Shown one piece after another: positions 1-11,166 of a stretch of 64,000 bases of DNA. How positions within the stretch are numbered: position 1 is the stretch's first letter; every line of letters begins with the position of its first letter. The position numbers and the translations under genes were made by a program. Location of the stretch: the NCBI GenBank assembly GCA_951802425.1, contig OX637795.1, forward strand, positions 3,886,501-3,950,500. Direction: 5' to 3'. The DNA is from Clavaria fumosa. Lineage: Eukaryota > Basidiomycota > Agaricomycetes > Agaricales > Clavariaceae. Below the pieces are notes generated by a model, which saw only the letters and a list, made by a program, of their open reading frames with translations, did no database searches and was not told the origin of the DNA.

Positions 1-1130
1 CCCCATAGAGAAGAGATTTCTAGTCTTCGCTCATCAAGTCGGCCTGCCCGTACTCTGTTTCCTTGGCAACAGACTGATGACAATCTTGGCTCTGCGCAGG
101 TTGTCAACCCAGCTTCGTCATCGATCGGCGTCGTCTATGGCAAAGCACCCATTTCCAGGCCGATAGGGCGGAGACGGGTGAATAGTCCGTGCAGGCATCC
201 GTGACGCAATCGCTAGTTCACGTCACAGAGCGTCGCGCTGCACCCAGCACCGGCACCAGTCTGCTCCCTTCGCCGGCTGCATCCGCTACGCCGATCCTGC
301 AATCGAGCGACCAGCACGAGGGCGCCAAGGGCGCTGAACACTCATCGCTTCTGCAAATGCGTGGGCAAGCCCAAAACAACGCCGAAGAACCAGCTTCTGT
401 GCGCGCTCTCTCATCCCTTGGCGACAAGGAGACGGAACCAGAAGAGGTTAACGCGTCTGAGAATATTCGCTCCCCGGAGGACGCGACCGCCTTTCTTGGC
501 GGTGCCTCCGACGACGATGCCCTGGAGTCCCTCGAAGGTAATACGAACACCGCGCATCGCCATCGATACAGCCCTCCTCAATGAGGACCACAGCCCAGCC
601 GCGGCGCCTCCACCTCCGCCGCCGCGCAGCGGATCGCTGGACCCCGGAGCCAACTCCACAAGCGTTGTGGCCCCCTCCTCCGGCTGACGACGCGGACCCC
701 CCCGTGCGTTCCGCGACTGCTGCTCCCAGCTGTCGGCCGCGCTCGCCGACTGCTAGGGGGAGTTCGAGATCCGTCACGAAGACGTCCGCGTCGCACTGGC
801 TGCGCCCCTCCCGTTTGGCGCCGCCGGATTCGGGCTGCCTTCTGGGCAGGAACCCGGACACGCCGGCGGTCCGGACAGCCTGCGTTCTAGCTCTCCCCGT
901 GCCAGGCTCGACGCCTGCACCGACGCGCCACGCGCCATCGCCGCCGACCGCGCGCATGAGCCGAGCACCGCCCCCGAGCCGCGGGCTGCGCGCCGTGCAG
1001 CGCGAGGCAGACACGTCCATACTGGGCACGGCACCGGGTAGGTCCGCACGACACCACTGCACCGGACCCTGCAGCCGGGGAAGGCAGCCCTTGTTCGAAC
1101 GCCCCTCCAGCGGGCGCACCACCGCTTATC
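1..1130 (+). pseudogene. GC-rich, probably decayed coding sequence, cut by the window edge
   Basis: I do not recognise this sequence. One plus-strand frame (about 189-540) reads as low-complexity Ser/Ala/Glu-rich protein and ends at a possible GTAATA splice donor near 539. Further right, around 705-1050, another frame reads like a helical protein (FRDCCSQLSAALADC, then GEFEIRHEDVRVALAAP) but has an in-frame TAG at about 755-757 that one C-to-T change from CAG would explain. Long open frames on several other frames here reflect high GC content rather than coding. The best reading is the 3' part of a gene that has lost function, or an unannotated multi-exon gene whose 5' part lies left of the window. 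Confidence 0.25.
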
Positions 1131-1195
1131 AGACTACCATCACATTAGGCTTTAAGCCTGAGTCTTCTAGACAGAGGCGGATATCGAATTCAGTT

Positions 1196-1770
1196 AGGCC
1201 AGGCAATGTCCCTTGCCCTACCCCTACCTCGCCTATGCCGGGTGCCCTTTTGGGCTGTGCCAGAGCCAGACACTGAGGCCCTCGCAGCTCTGGAGACCTA
1301 CAGCCCCTATAAAAAGAAAGAACCTTTCGAGGGACCAGACCAACAAAAAAGGCGCGATGTGAGGGAGTACACCCGGCGCAACTACATATACACAAGGCGG
1401 AGGGGAAGACGTCCCGACGGACGATCGAATGGCCCCTCCTGGCCAAGACAGCCGCCACCGCCGCGTCTGTCAGTAACCCCCTTGTCGCCCCCTTTACTCC
1501 CATAATAGCCTGTTAATCCACAAGGGACGGCCAAAGAGGTACACTTACGCGGATGTGGCCAGGATGTGCGCCAGACGAGGGACACGGTGTAGACGGCGGT
1601 GACGTACGTAATGGGCGGTGGTGAGCTGGACGACGGATGGGTGACGATGCATCAATGATGGTCTGACGAACGACACTGAACCACTGCACACCTCATAGCT
1701 ACTTACCGAATATGGAAAGTGGGCGCTATCGTCATTGTTTATCTCAGGCTAAGTGGTGCACAGGAACGAT
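1196..1770. repeat. Dispersed repeat A, copy 1
   Basis: This stretch aligns base by base with 9826-10495. Shared blocks include the 'caggcaatgtccctt' start, a 'gagggaccagacca' block, 'gggacggccaa' and 'atatggaaag'. The two copies differ by many substitutions and by an extra internal duplication in copy 2 ('gccagagccagacac' occurs twice there). No transposase or long ORF is visible. The repeat lies beside remnants of the small secreted-peptide exon, so it may be flanking DNA duplicated with that gene family rather than a transposon. Confidence 0.6.
1608..1652 (-). pseudogene. Degenerate third copy of the secreted-peptide first exon
   Basis: Read on the minus strand, this is a short ATG exon ending VVQLTTAHY at a GTACGT donor. 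It aligns with the end of the signal-peptide exon of the two peptide genes at 10839-11075 and 12240-12472 (FQLATAAP followed by GTACGT or GTAAGT at the same place). The leucine-rich core is missing, so it would not act as a signal peptide, and no second exon with the WPYVGP core follows. It lies at the edge of repeat A copy 1. It is best seen as a broken family member. Confidence 0.4.
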
Positions 1771-2196
1771 CTTAGGAAGAAGAATATATGTGTGTTTCTG
1801 ATCTGCTGTGCTCGAAGGACTCAAATGTGACTTTACCTCTTCTCAGTACTCGCACGACGTCGGACGCGTGTGCCTCTGCAAAGAGGAGGAGAGCAGGCCG
1901 GAAGCACTCACCCATAGATTTCTTGCGAAGTTGTAACGAATGGAAATCTTAGTTATATATGCGCGAGGGAGAGGAGACTGATAACCCCAACACGCCTTCG
2001 GCGGACCCTGACCCCGATATGCGCGTCGAACAATCCGAGCAGCAGCAACTGACGACCGAAGAAGTGCTGGCCATACCACATCCGGATCCGAAGCCAGAAA
2101 AATCATTCATCTTCCTGAGCGCTTTTAGTGGAAGGGTGGCATCCAAAACAACATTTTTGCTATCAACAAACACGCATATCTTTGTACATGGTATTA
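1771..2196. other. Intergenic, no supported gene
   Basis: Downstream flank of the NLR gene. An acidic plus-strand frame (1959-2297) overlaps the NLR 3' end and shows no family resemblance or splice support, so it is left out. Confidence 0.5.
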
Positions 2197-5100
2197 TCAA
2201 TCTAGTCCCTCGCTTGAAAACGACACCACCTCCTTGCCTTTTCCTTTGTCCCGCGTGCTTCTTGGGTGCTCTAATCCATCTCCGGTGGACGTGCTAGACA
2301 CTCCGGCTATCCCAGGATCACCATCGGTTAGACTCGGTGGCATTGTACCAAACTTCCAGTCAAACTTCCATTTTGTGCTGGACACTTCTTGTGGGGAACC
2401 CGATTCGATACACCATTCTGGCCAGGCAGTGTGGTCCCAATGCATGTTCGAATGATCCCATCCACGATCGATATGCCTGTACGTGGCCATTGTTTCCACA
2501 TCTCGCTGACGAGGTAAGATGTAGTCGATGACTCGGCTGAAGGTGCCTTTGGGTCGCTGTGCCGGTGCCACGGCAGTTGCAACCGCGAAAGGAGCTTGAA
2601 TGTCATGAAGAACCCCGTCAGCTGGATCGATGAAGCTCGCAGGATAGACTCACCGTCACATTTTTGTTCCTCGTTGAGACTCTCAGCACCTTCCTGACCC
2701 AGAACATTTTTATTCAATAATTTGAGCTTTGGAGACTCAAAAATTCGAAGTGGAATCCTTGTGCGGACGTTGGGAAGATAATGCTAAATTACAACATCAG
2801 TCATATGCCGCATTGACGGGAATTGGATCTTACCGCAATCACCACATTTATTCCTCGAACTTTTGCTTTGGAATCAACTACCATCCATGACTGTATCTGG
2901 TGCACATAAACGAACGAGAGCGGCGGCGAATTCTATGCGAATTTTGATGTGAGACAGATAAAATAGACATCGGAAGGCATGTACTTGGACTTGGTTAATT
3001 TCCACTGCCATTACATACTCGGCTTTGAGATCTCGCTTGTGGAATTGGTGTTCACCTTTAGGCCAGCGACAGATCCTGACATTTGAAGTGCGGAAGCTCG
3101 AATTATCGTTGTTCCAGTTATCAGCGTTGTGTTCCCAAACCACTATCCAGTGCGGTGCAACCTGCAGTAGAGCCAACCTGAGATAAAATAGAGCTGGAGG
3201 AACAAGACATACCCCCTCTGGAGCGGCCTCTGTTGCAGATGACCCTCCCTGTTCAGCTGAGAAATCCATTGTTGCCACCAGGCCGAGTTTACCACCAAGT
3301 TTGCCCGACCAAGTTCTCCCGGAAATAAACTTCATCTTGAAGTCAGGTTCCGTATATGCGGTCAACGGTATGCTAATCGCTTGTTAGGTGGAGGCTTTTG
3401 AATAGGAAGAACGCTTACATATGTTCGGTCCACAGATATTTCTGACCATGCGCCAAAAATCCCACCGAGCCTATCGCAGAATCCACCTCAAAGGATGTGG
3501 TGCTTCTTGTCACAAGACTGACATGGGCTCTTACAGCTGGCTCATCCACACCAACTAATGCTTCCCAATTTGAATTTGGTTCGGGGTAGAACTAGAAGGA
3601 CATTTGTCACATGCATTATTTGACCATTGCTAAAAGAGGTGGGGAACAAACCTTGGCATTTATTAGAACCTTCAGACGATCCCTCTTGTCCTGGTCATCT
3701 ACCAAAATGCCTAGTTGAATTTCTGATTTGTGAGTAATTTCCTGGTTAGTGTTTGTGCCTCCTTGAGGTGGGGGCACAGGCTTGTCATTGTCATCCTCTG
3801 TTTCATTGTCTTCATGTTCATCTGTGCTATGTGAGCCAATGCCTCTACGCTGATGGTGCTTTTTATGGCTCTGGGAGTTCTGGCTGGCACCTGTATTCTG
3901 GTCAGTGCCAGATGGTGGTGCCCCAGAAGAACTTCCTTGATTGGAGGATGTAGACATGCTGACATATGTCTTGCAATCTCTGCAAACAGTAGTAATATTA
4001 TTATTAATATAAATGGAAGATCCAAAACTCTCACTTGAAATTAATAGAGGGAATGTCCACCAGAGGCCTTATGATTACAGGGAAGCCTGATATATTTGCC
4101 AGCTCATCAGCTTGGTGAATGAGCTTTGCTGATATCTCTCCAAAGATTGCAAGTGCTTCTGACTCAATGGAAAGCATCATAGCCACTGGGCCCCAGCAAC
4201 CTTGTTTGCGAAGTTTGACCAGGCAAGCATGATCAAAATGGGTATCAATCCATGCATCTGCCAGAGTGGGGTCATACACTGAAACAATACAACCCCCAGA
4301 ATTCCACTGAGTGTCCAGGAGGGTGTAATCATTAATGCTTGTTGCCACCAACTTCCTGCAGAGACAGACTAGTCAGTGTCCTTTGAAATAATACAATTGA
4401 GTTTCCTGATCAGTAATCTCACCTGTTTGTGGTGCCACATACTTGTGGCCTGCAGATGACATAGGCAGCCTCAGCTGCCTCCTCTTCATAGGTCATCCCT
4501 GGGTCTGCCACAAATTCTGCTGTGCAATCTATGGCTGGTGTGACAACCATAGCTTTTGGATTGATAGGCACAGTCTGAGTGACTGATATATCTAGATCTT
4601 CACCCTCACTTTTGGAATCAACAAGCTTATTTCCAGCTGAATGGTTCCAAGTAGCATTCAAATAGGAATACAGAGCAGTGAACCTGAGGACAACTATGTG
4701 TCCCTGAGAAGTGATCACTGCCACAGCATCAGTGGTGGAGTCATATATTTTCCGATAAGCCACAGGAACCCAGCAAAGTTTGTGTTGTGTGAGGGCTGTG
4801 GATAGCCATCCATTTTCAATTATATGTGGCCATGATTGTCCACAATTTGAATCATTGTGAATACTGTGAAGAGCACCAGTGACTGCATCCCACAGTCTCA
4901 CAGTCTGGTCCCAAGACCCTGAGACTATCCTTGTACCATCTGGAGAGAATGACACTGATGTGATATGATTAGAATGGCCCTCAAGTGTTTGTAAATGAGC
5001 ACCAGTGACTGCATCCCACAGTCTCACAGTCTGGTCCCAAGACCCTGAAACTATCCTTGTGCCATCTGGAGAGAATGACACTGATGTGATACATTTAGAA

Positions 5101-8100
5101 TGGCCCTTGAGTGTTTGTAAATGAGCACCAGTGACTGCATCCCACAGCCTCACAGTCTCATCATTAGATCCTGAGACTATCATTGTACCATCTGGAGAGA
5201 ATGACATTGATGTGATATAGTTAGAATGGCCCTTGAGTGTTTGTAAATGAGCACCAGTGGCTGCATCCCACAGCCTCAAAGTCAGGTCCCAAGACCCTGA
5301 GACAATCCTTGTACCATCTGGAGAGAATGACACTGATGTGATATGATTAGAATGGCCCTTGAGTGTTTGTAAATGAGCACTGGTGACTGCATCCCACAGT
5401 CTCACAGTCTGATCCCAAGATCCTGAGACTATCCTTTTGCCATCTGGAGAGAATGACACTGATGTGATACGATCAGAATGGCCCTCAAGTGTTTGTAAAT
5501 GAGCACCAGTGACTGCATCCCACAGTCTCACAGTCCCATCCCAAGACCCTGAGACTATCCTTGTGCCATCTGGAGAGAATGACACTGATGTGATATCATC
5601 AAAATGGCCCTTGAGTGTTTGTAAATAAGGATCAGTGACTGCATCCCACAGTCTCACAGTCTTATCATAAGACCCTGAGACTATCCTTATGCCATCTGGA
5701 GAGAATGACACTGATGTGATTCCAAAAGAGTGGCTGTTGAATGTGTGTAAATGAGCACCAGTGATTGCATCCCACAGTCTCACAGTCCCATCATAAGACC
5801 CTGAGACTATCCTTGTACCATCTGGAGAGAATGACACTGATGTGACACGATTAGAATGGCCCTTGAGTGTTTGTAAATGAGCACCAGTGACTGCATCCCA
5901 CAGCCTCACAGTCTCATCATAAGACCCTGAGACTATCCTTGTACCATCTGGAGAGAATGACACTGATGTGATACAATTAGAATGGCCCTTGAGTGTTTGT
6001 AAATGAGCACCAGTGACTGCACCCCACAATCTCACAGTCTGATCCCAAGACCCTGAGACTATCCTTGTGCCATCTGGAGAGAATGACACTGATGTGATAC
6101 AATTAGAATGGCCCTTGAGTGTTTGTAAATGAGCACCAGTGACTGCATCCCACAGTCTTACAGTCTCATCATAAGACCCTGAGACTACCCTTGTACCATC
6201 TGGAGAGAATGACACTGATGTGATTCCAAAAGAGTGGCTGTTGAATGTTTGTAAATGAGCACCAGTGATTGCATCCCACAGTCTCACAGTCCCATCATAA
6301 GACCCTGAGACTATCTTTGTGCCATCTAGAGAGAATGACACTGATGTGATATGATAAGAATGGCCCTTGAGTGTTTGTAAATGAGCACCAGTGAATGCAT
6401 CCCACAGTCTCACAGTCTTCTCATCAGACCCTGAAACTATCCTCATGCCATTTGGAGAGAATGACACTGATGTCACCTCACCAGAATGCTCCATGACCTG
6501 CACACATGCACTCCAATATTTTTGCAATGCTCCTTCTACCAATACTGATCCATCCATTTTATCATGATGTGCCTTGTAAAGTTCTGTACCCACTGGCATG
6601 AAAGGCAGTGCAGTAAAATACACCTGCAAGGCAGACACACTAAGTGCTGGAAAGAACCCTTGAATCATTCTTTCACTGTCATAAAGCAGTGCTGAGACAT
6701 CTTGATCTTTAGAGCCACTCATCTGCAAAATATTACTTGTCAGCATTACCTATCCTAGAGCTTCAAACCATGCACATACCTTCAGGTATCTCTGCACAGC
6801 CACCAGCATCTGAACTGCATCTTTCAGATAACCAAGGAGACTGCAGACCTCAATCCAGTTCACCAAATACTTCAAGCAAAAATCTTTCAAAAGCTGCCAT
6901 AGGTCACTTGAAAGCAATCCATTGCATAGATGCAATCCCCAATGTCTACATGCATACCCTAGACTGCCTGAGATATTTTTTGACACCTTCTCTGAGAGAC
7001 CTGGCACTTCATGGTTGAACTTTGTAGGATCCCCTATACCACATATATCCTTCTTCAGCCTTGTCATCAAAATCAGGCACTTCTTGGCAAGAATGGTGTG
7101 CTGCAATTGGGGGTTGACTCTGAACTGTAGTGCCTGCACTTCCTGGCATCTGTTGTAGTCCACAATAAAGTCACCAAATGATGGGTGGATTAACTGGATA
7201 ACTCCAGCACTGTCTGCTGGGACAATCATGATTGACTGCAATTGCTGAAGATAGTGGTTTATTGTGTGGTCAAGCAGATCCTCCAATTGATTTAATGGGA
7301 GGGGGTCCTGGAGGATGGCAACAGCTCCAAGAAACAAGTGCAACTTGGCTACAAGTTGATCAGAAATATTTGAAAATGTGCTTTTGAGCACTTGAGAGTA
7401 CAACAGATCTAGATGCTGCTGTGGAGATGTGCCAGCAACAGGTTTGTTTTGCAAAATCACCTCCAATTGTGCCATGGGATCACCTGGATTAGCCATCCCA
7501 ATGAACCTTACTGCAGTGGCAGCAAAAATGAGGAGGCCTGAAGACATATGTGTCAAGGTTTCAATATCTGTAGAAGATGGCCAGGGAGCAAGAATGTGAT
7601 ATTGATCCTTGATCTCATCAAATTGCTGTTCCAAATAATGCTTGATATCACTTTCAACAATGTCCAAATCAACTTGATGAATCAAAGGTCTGGTTTCTTT
7701 GCTGAGATATGGATATTGAAAACCCCTAGTGATTTTATGAATGGGTCTACTGGTGATGAGGAATTGCAATGGGGACAGCTTGTCAATGTGTTGAGACAAG
7801 GATGCCAAAATGGCTGATGTGGCATTGTCATCTTTGCACTCATCCAATGCATCAATTACAACCACACTCCGAGGAAACTTCTCTCCAACTGCAAGCAGTG
7901 GCTTCACAATCAACTTTTGCAGCTGATAGGAGACATCAGAGTAAACAATTTTCAGGTCAGACCTAAGAATATCTGAAAGGACAGCTTTGAACTCCGGGCA
8001 AAATTTTCCCATCTGATAGGCAATGGTAGTGAATACCAGGTTGACATTACTGCAATCAGCATTGTCCCTGGAGCAAAAGAAGCTTGCAGCCAGGATGCCT

Positions 8101-9310
8101 TTGTCCTGACAATGCTCTGCACAGGTAAACGCAATTGTTGTCTTCCCACTTCCAGCTGAACCATTGATCCAAAATATTGAACTCCCCACCCCCGCAGGTC
8201 TACCAAGGCCTGGAGAGGGTACAGGCACACCCTCCTGGTCCCAGGCGCACCCAGGATAACTAATCCACCGGAATACTTCTTCAAGAACCTTGACATGGGT
8301 TCCAGGGAGACAAGGGACTGGCTTCTCCATGTGATGGAAATGGGCCCCAGTTGCATAGGGAAGATTCAAACCACCAGCATCAGTAAAGTACTGCGGCCGG
8401 ACTAAACTACTACCATAAACATCAGGTTTCATCTTGATTTCCTGATACATGATTTAAGTCAGAGACTGGACAAGGAATGCCGACAGAACAAAACAAACTT
8501 CAATGCTCTCTTGACTTCCCTCGATCTTGTCCTCAATTCGGGTCATAACTTTTCTTGTGAGCCTAACATGTTCCTAGTCATTTAAACAATCAGGTTTTGG
8601 CTTTTGTCAGATTTGATGCTGATAAACTTACCTCAAGGACAAACTCTAACTTGCTTTCAGCCTGACATCCAGGCAGCTCCATTCAGATAGTGTAAATGGT
8701 ACGGCATATATACTCACCAGAAAACTTTCAATAGACTGATGGATAGCAGAAATGCAGCTTGCAATCTCATGAGCATTTCGACGGTGGGCGAAGACACGTT
8801 TGGCATAGTTCTGATTGACTATGTTTGGGGCCCGGGCACCCGTGGACTTCCATGATCTTCCATACAGGATAAGCAGTGTGCACACCAAGGGATGGTGACT
8901 TACTCAGAAAGACAGTTGATACGGTCAACCATGGCTTTTGATAAGACACCTTTATTGGTATTCAACACCCTCTTCAGCATGGTGTCCAAGTCCTGAACGC
9001 GTTCGGCCAGAGAAACCAAGTCACCACTGTTCCGTTCGGTTTTCTGGATGAGGGACGGGTGAGTAGGTGCGACAGTCCGGTAAATGAGATGAATTTTGCA
9101 CACCTGAACAGCATCAAGGAGGACGGCGAAGCCCTTGATGCCTTCCTGAAGCTCTGGCACACCCGTCCTGCTGGCGACCTCCTTGAACCGGTTGAGGGCA
9201 TTCTGGAGAATGACAAGGGCAATTGAGCGGGGTCTCGATGACAGCTGCGGCTTCACTAGGGCGGTCTTAAGTGGCTCGCGCACACTGTCATACGGGGGTG
9301 TGGGTAGCAT
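2197..9310 (-). CDS. NACHT-WD40 NLR with long C-terminal extension
   Basis: Fungal NLR, a cytoplasmic ATP-dependent switch protein of the nonself-recognition/innate-immunity class. Hand model of 15 exons: 9104-9310, 8904-9043, 8718-8856, 8632-8661, 8499-8573, 6780-8441, 4423-6722, 4035-4355, 3652-3979, 3419-3591, 3213-3372, 2985-3161, 2834-2890, 2690-2783, 2197-2621. All joins are GT-AG and keep frame, giving about 2095 residues. Exons 1-5 encode an alpha-helical N-terminus (ALNRFKEVASRTGVPEL, then SLAERVQDLDTMLKRVL) as in agaricomycete NLRs. Exon 6 carries Walker A GSAGSGKT and Walker B VVVIDALDEC. Exon 7 carries 13 WD40 repeats. Exons 8-15 encode about 580 residues I cannot assign, with a low-complexity Ser/Gly and acidic linker. 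The ATG at 9310 is the first before the helices; a more 5' exon (ATG near 9596, donor GTAAGCG) is possible. The C-terminal join at 2622-2689 is the weakest. Confidence 0.85.
4855..6488 (-). repeat. Array of thirteen 126-bp WD40 repeats inside the NLR
   Basis: Thirteen tandem 42-residue units share the frame H-S-x-x-I-T-S-V-S-F-S-P-D-G-T-R-I-V-S-G with almost no drift even in DNA. Changes cluster at a few sites: the two residues after HS (YH, FG, NC, NR, DR, NH, NY, KC), and the x-D-x pair after SGS (YDG, YDE, WDQ, WDG, NDE). This is the 'highly internally conserved' repeat style known from Podospora HET-E/HNWD proteins, where variable positions lie on the propeller recognition face. Confidence 0.9.
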
Positions 9311-9825
9311 TTGTCGATGATGAGTGGCAAATCCAAGACGGATGCTGCGGTGCTTATCGATAACGACGACGAATGAACCGTGCGCTCTGTTGATGCGTGT
9401 TATTCCGAGGCGGTGTTGCGGCACACAATGCCCAAACAAGGCTGTAGCTCATAGTGGCTCGCAGATGGCTTCGAATTCATCTGCGCGCTTACGTGCCTCT
9501 GGTTCTGAACGGCTCACAACATCCAGCCAACGATAAGTCGAGAGCGTGGCGCGCTTGTCTTCGATTCGAGACCCCAGGCTTGGGCTCGTCCTGTTGTCCA
9601 TCGTTGGCCAGTCGTCACGTGATGAAAAATTAAGTCCAAAATCACAGCGTTCGTTCTTCGCTTGTTTTCCCTTTCGTCGTTGTCGTTGACATCGCTTTCT
9701 CACAACCAAAATACACATCTCCCGCCTCTCATCTCCCTCACCGGCACCCACCACTTTTTATGGCAATGCGAAGTCAACACGTGCTGCGAGGGCCCCTCTT
9801 CTCAAGCGCCTTTCACATTCAGTCA
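9311..9825. other. NLR 5' flank
   Basis: Presumed promoter and 5' leader of the minus-strand NLR. A minus-strand ATG near 9596 opens a 50-codon frame (MDNRTSPSLGSRIED start) with a GTAAGCG donor about 105 bases in. It could be a non-coding or coding first exon, but the intron to the next exon would be over 200 bases, unlike the rest of the gene. A CACGTG palindrome lies at about 9616. Confidence 0.35.
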
Positions 9826-10495
9826 GAGCCCAGGCAATGTCCCTTCCTCTAACCCCTACCTCGTCCGTGCCGGGGCGCCTAGTGCCCTCTTTGGCAGTGC
9901 CAGAGCCAGACACAGGTCCTCGCGGCTCCGGAGACCTACAGCCCTACCTCGCCCATTCCGGGGCGCCTAGTGCCAGAGCCAGACACAGGCCCTCGCGGCT
10001 CCGGAGTCCTACAGAAAGAAAGACCCTTCCGAGGGACCAGACCAAACAAAAAAAGGCACGATGTGAGGGAGTATCTCTGGCGCAACTATATATATATATA
10101 TATATATATGGATGGATGGGAGAAAGGCGGAGGGTCCGTGCAATGGGTGGGAGGGGAAGACGTCCTGACGAATGAGCGAACGGCCCCTGGTATATGGACA
10201 CGCCGGCGATGTGGACATGCTGGCGATGCGCGGCAAACGTCGCACCTATTGGGGGGGGGGGCGTGAGGCTCCTCCCGGCCGAGACAGCCGCTGTCAGCCC
10301 CCGTAACCTCCTTTGACGCCCCGTTTACTGTATCAATATCCTGCAATCCACCAGGGACGGCCAAGAAAGTAGACCTACGCGGATGTGCGCCTGACACGGT
10401 GAGCTTGTGCACATCTTATAGCTACTTGCCTAATATGGAAAGAGGGCGTCATCGTTCATCTCAGGGTGAGCAGTGCACAGGAATGATTAGCGTAC
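9826..10495. repeat. Dispersed repeat A, copy 2
   Basis: Diverged copy of 1196-1770 in the same orientation. It contains an internal tandem duplication of about 80 bases ('gccagagccagacac...ctccggag') and a (TA)n microsatellite near 10087-10108. It ends with the same 'atatggaaag...gtgcacaggaa' block. No coding potential is recognised. Confidence 0.6.
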
Positions 10496-10838
10496 CCTGC
10501 TATGTCGATCTTACTGTGCGCGTCAGTAACGCGGTCTAAACTCAACTCGTTGAAATATATATCAATTTGTATCTACATTGATGGCGAGGGGCGGGACTAC
10601 AGAGGAGATGATAGCAGCAGCAAGTACAGTACAGCCCCGGCGCAACAAAATCTGAATTGGAAAAAGCTGGCGATTCAAGGTACACGTTGGGTGGTAGGGG
10701 TATTTGGGTTTTGGCGGTGGACGAACAAACGGGCAGGCGGTCGCGGTCCCTTCGTCTGTCTGGTATGGAAACACCGGCGGTGCAAGGAATTTTTCGCGTC
10801 CCCGGAGCCGGGGGGGGAGGGGGATCCAAGGCAGTTCT

Positions 10839-11075
10839 TCAATATCCACCTTTATCTCCCTCTTTCGAAAAGTCTAGTGGGCCTACGTAGGGCCAGGCGG
10901 GAGGAGGGTGGTCCATTTGGTACACCTGCGTGTCATGGGGTTAGGGATGCATAACATGTGCGGTGCGAGAAACGCCGCGGCGACGTACGTAAGGGGCGGC
11001 GGTGGCGAGCTGGAAGAGCTGGAGGAGGAGGAGGAGGAGGTAGAGTTGGAGAGGGCGAGAGATTGGGGATGGCAT
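10839..11075 (-). CDS. Small secreted peptide precursor, PPPxWPYVGP family, paralogue 1
   Basis: Two-exon gene found by comparison with its paralogue. Exon 1 (10989-11075) encodes a 29-residue signal peptide (MPSPISRPLQLYL, a Leu run, then FQLATAAPY). Exon 2 (10839-10925) adds 28 residues containing PPPAWPYVGP and ends GGY-stop. The intron (10926-10988, GTACGT...CGCAG) is phase 0. The mature product would be about 30 residues, rich in Pro and aromatics, without cysteine. A TATAAAA box lies about 85 bases upstream. The paralogue at 12240-12472 has the same exon phase, intron position, signal peptide and core motif, but different flanks around the core. Function unknown; a secreted effector, signalling peptide or ribosomal-peptide precursor are guesses. 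GTAGGC inside the core could be read as a second splice donor, so the C-terminus is less certain. Confidence 0.55.
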
Positions 11076-11149
11076 TGGTGGTGGGTGGGTGGGTGGGTGC
11101 GAGTGAGGGTGGAATGAAGGACTGGGGGTTGGTCTCTCTTCAGTGGATG

Positions 11150-11166
11150 GCTTTTATTTTATAGGT
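11150..11166 (-). promoter_or_regulatory. TATA box of peptide gene 1
   Basis: Minus-strand CCTATAAAATAAAAGCC, about 85 bases upstream of the ATG at 11075. The paralogue has CATATAAACAGCC at the same distance, and the leaders between box and ATG share CTCCTTCA/TCCTTCA and CACCCAC stretches. Confidence 0.5.

Noticed and set aside
581..1276. 231-residue plus-strand open frame and 224-residue minus-strand frame in the same GC-rich DNA
   Set aside because: Pro/Arg/Ala-rich in all frames, runs into repeat A, no splice or family support.
2622..2717. Continuation of NLR exon 14 through KCDGESILR
   Set aside because: That frame gives poor protein; splicing at GTGCTG...ATCCAG with a CTCAAC branch site leads to the long open last exon.
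6720..6746. WD40 protein as a separate gene starting near 6746
   Set aside because: A 57-base GT-AG intron (6723-6779) joins it to the NACHT exon in frame.
8442..8450. ATG (MYQEIK) as start of the NACHT protein
   Set aside because: These bases are the end of an intron; splicing at TATCAG joins upstream helical exons in frame.
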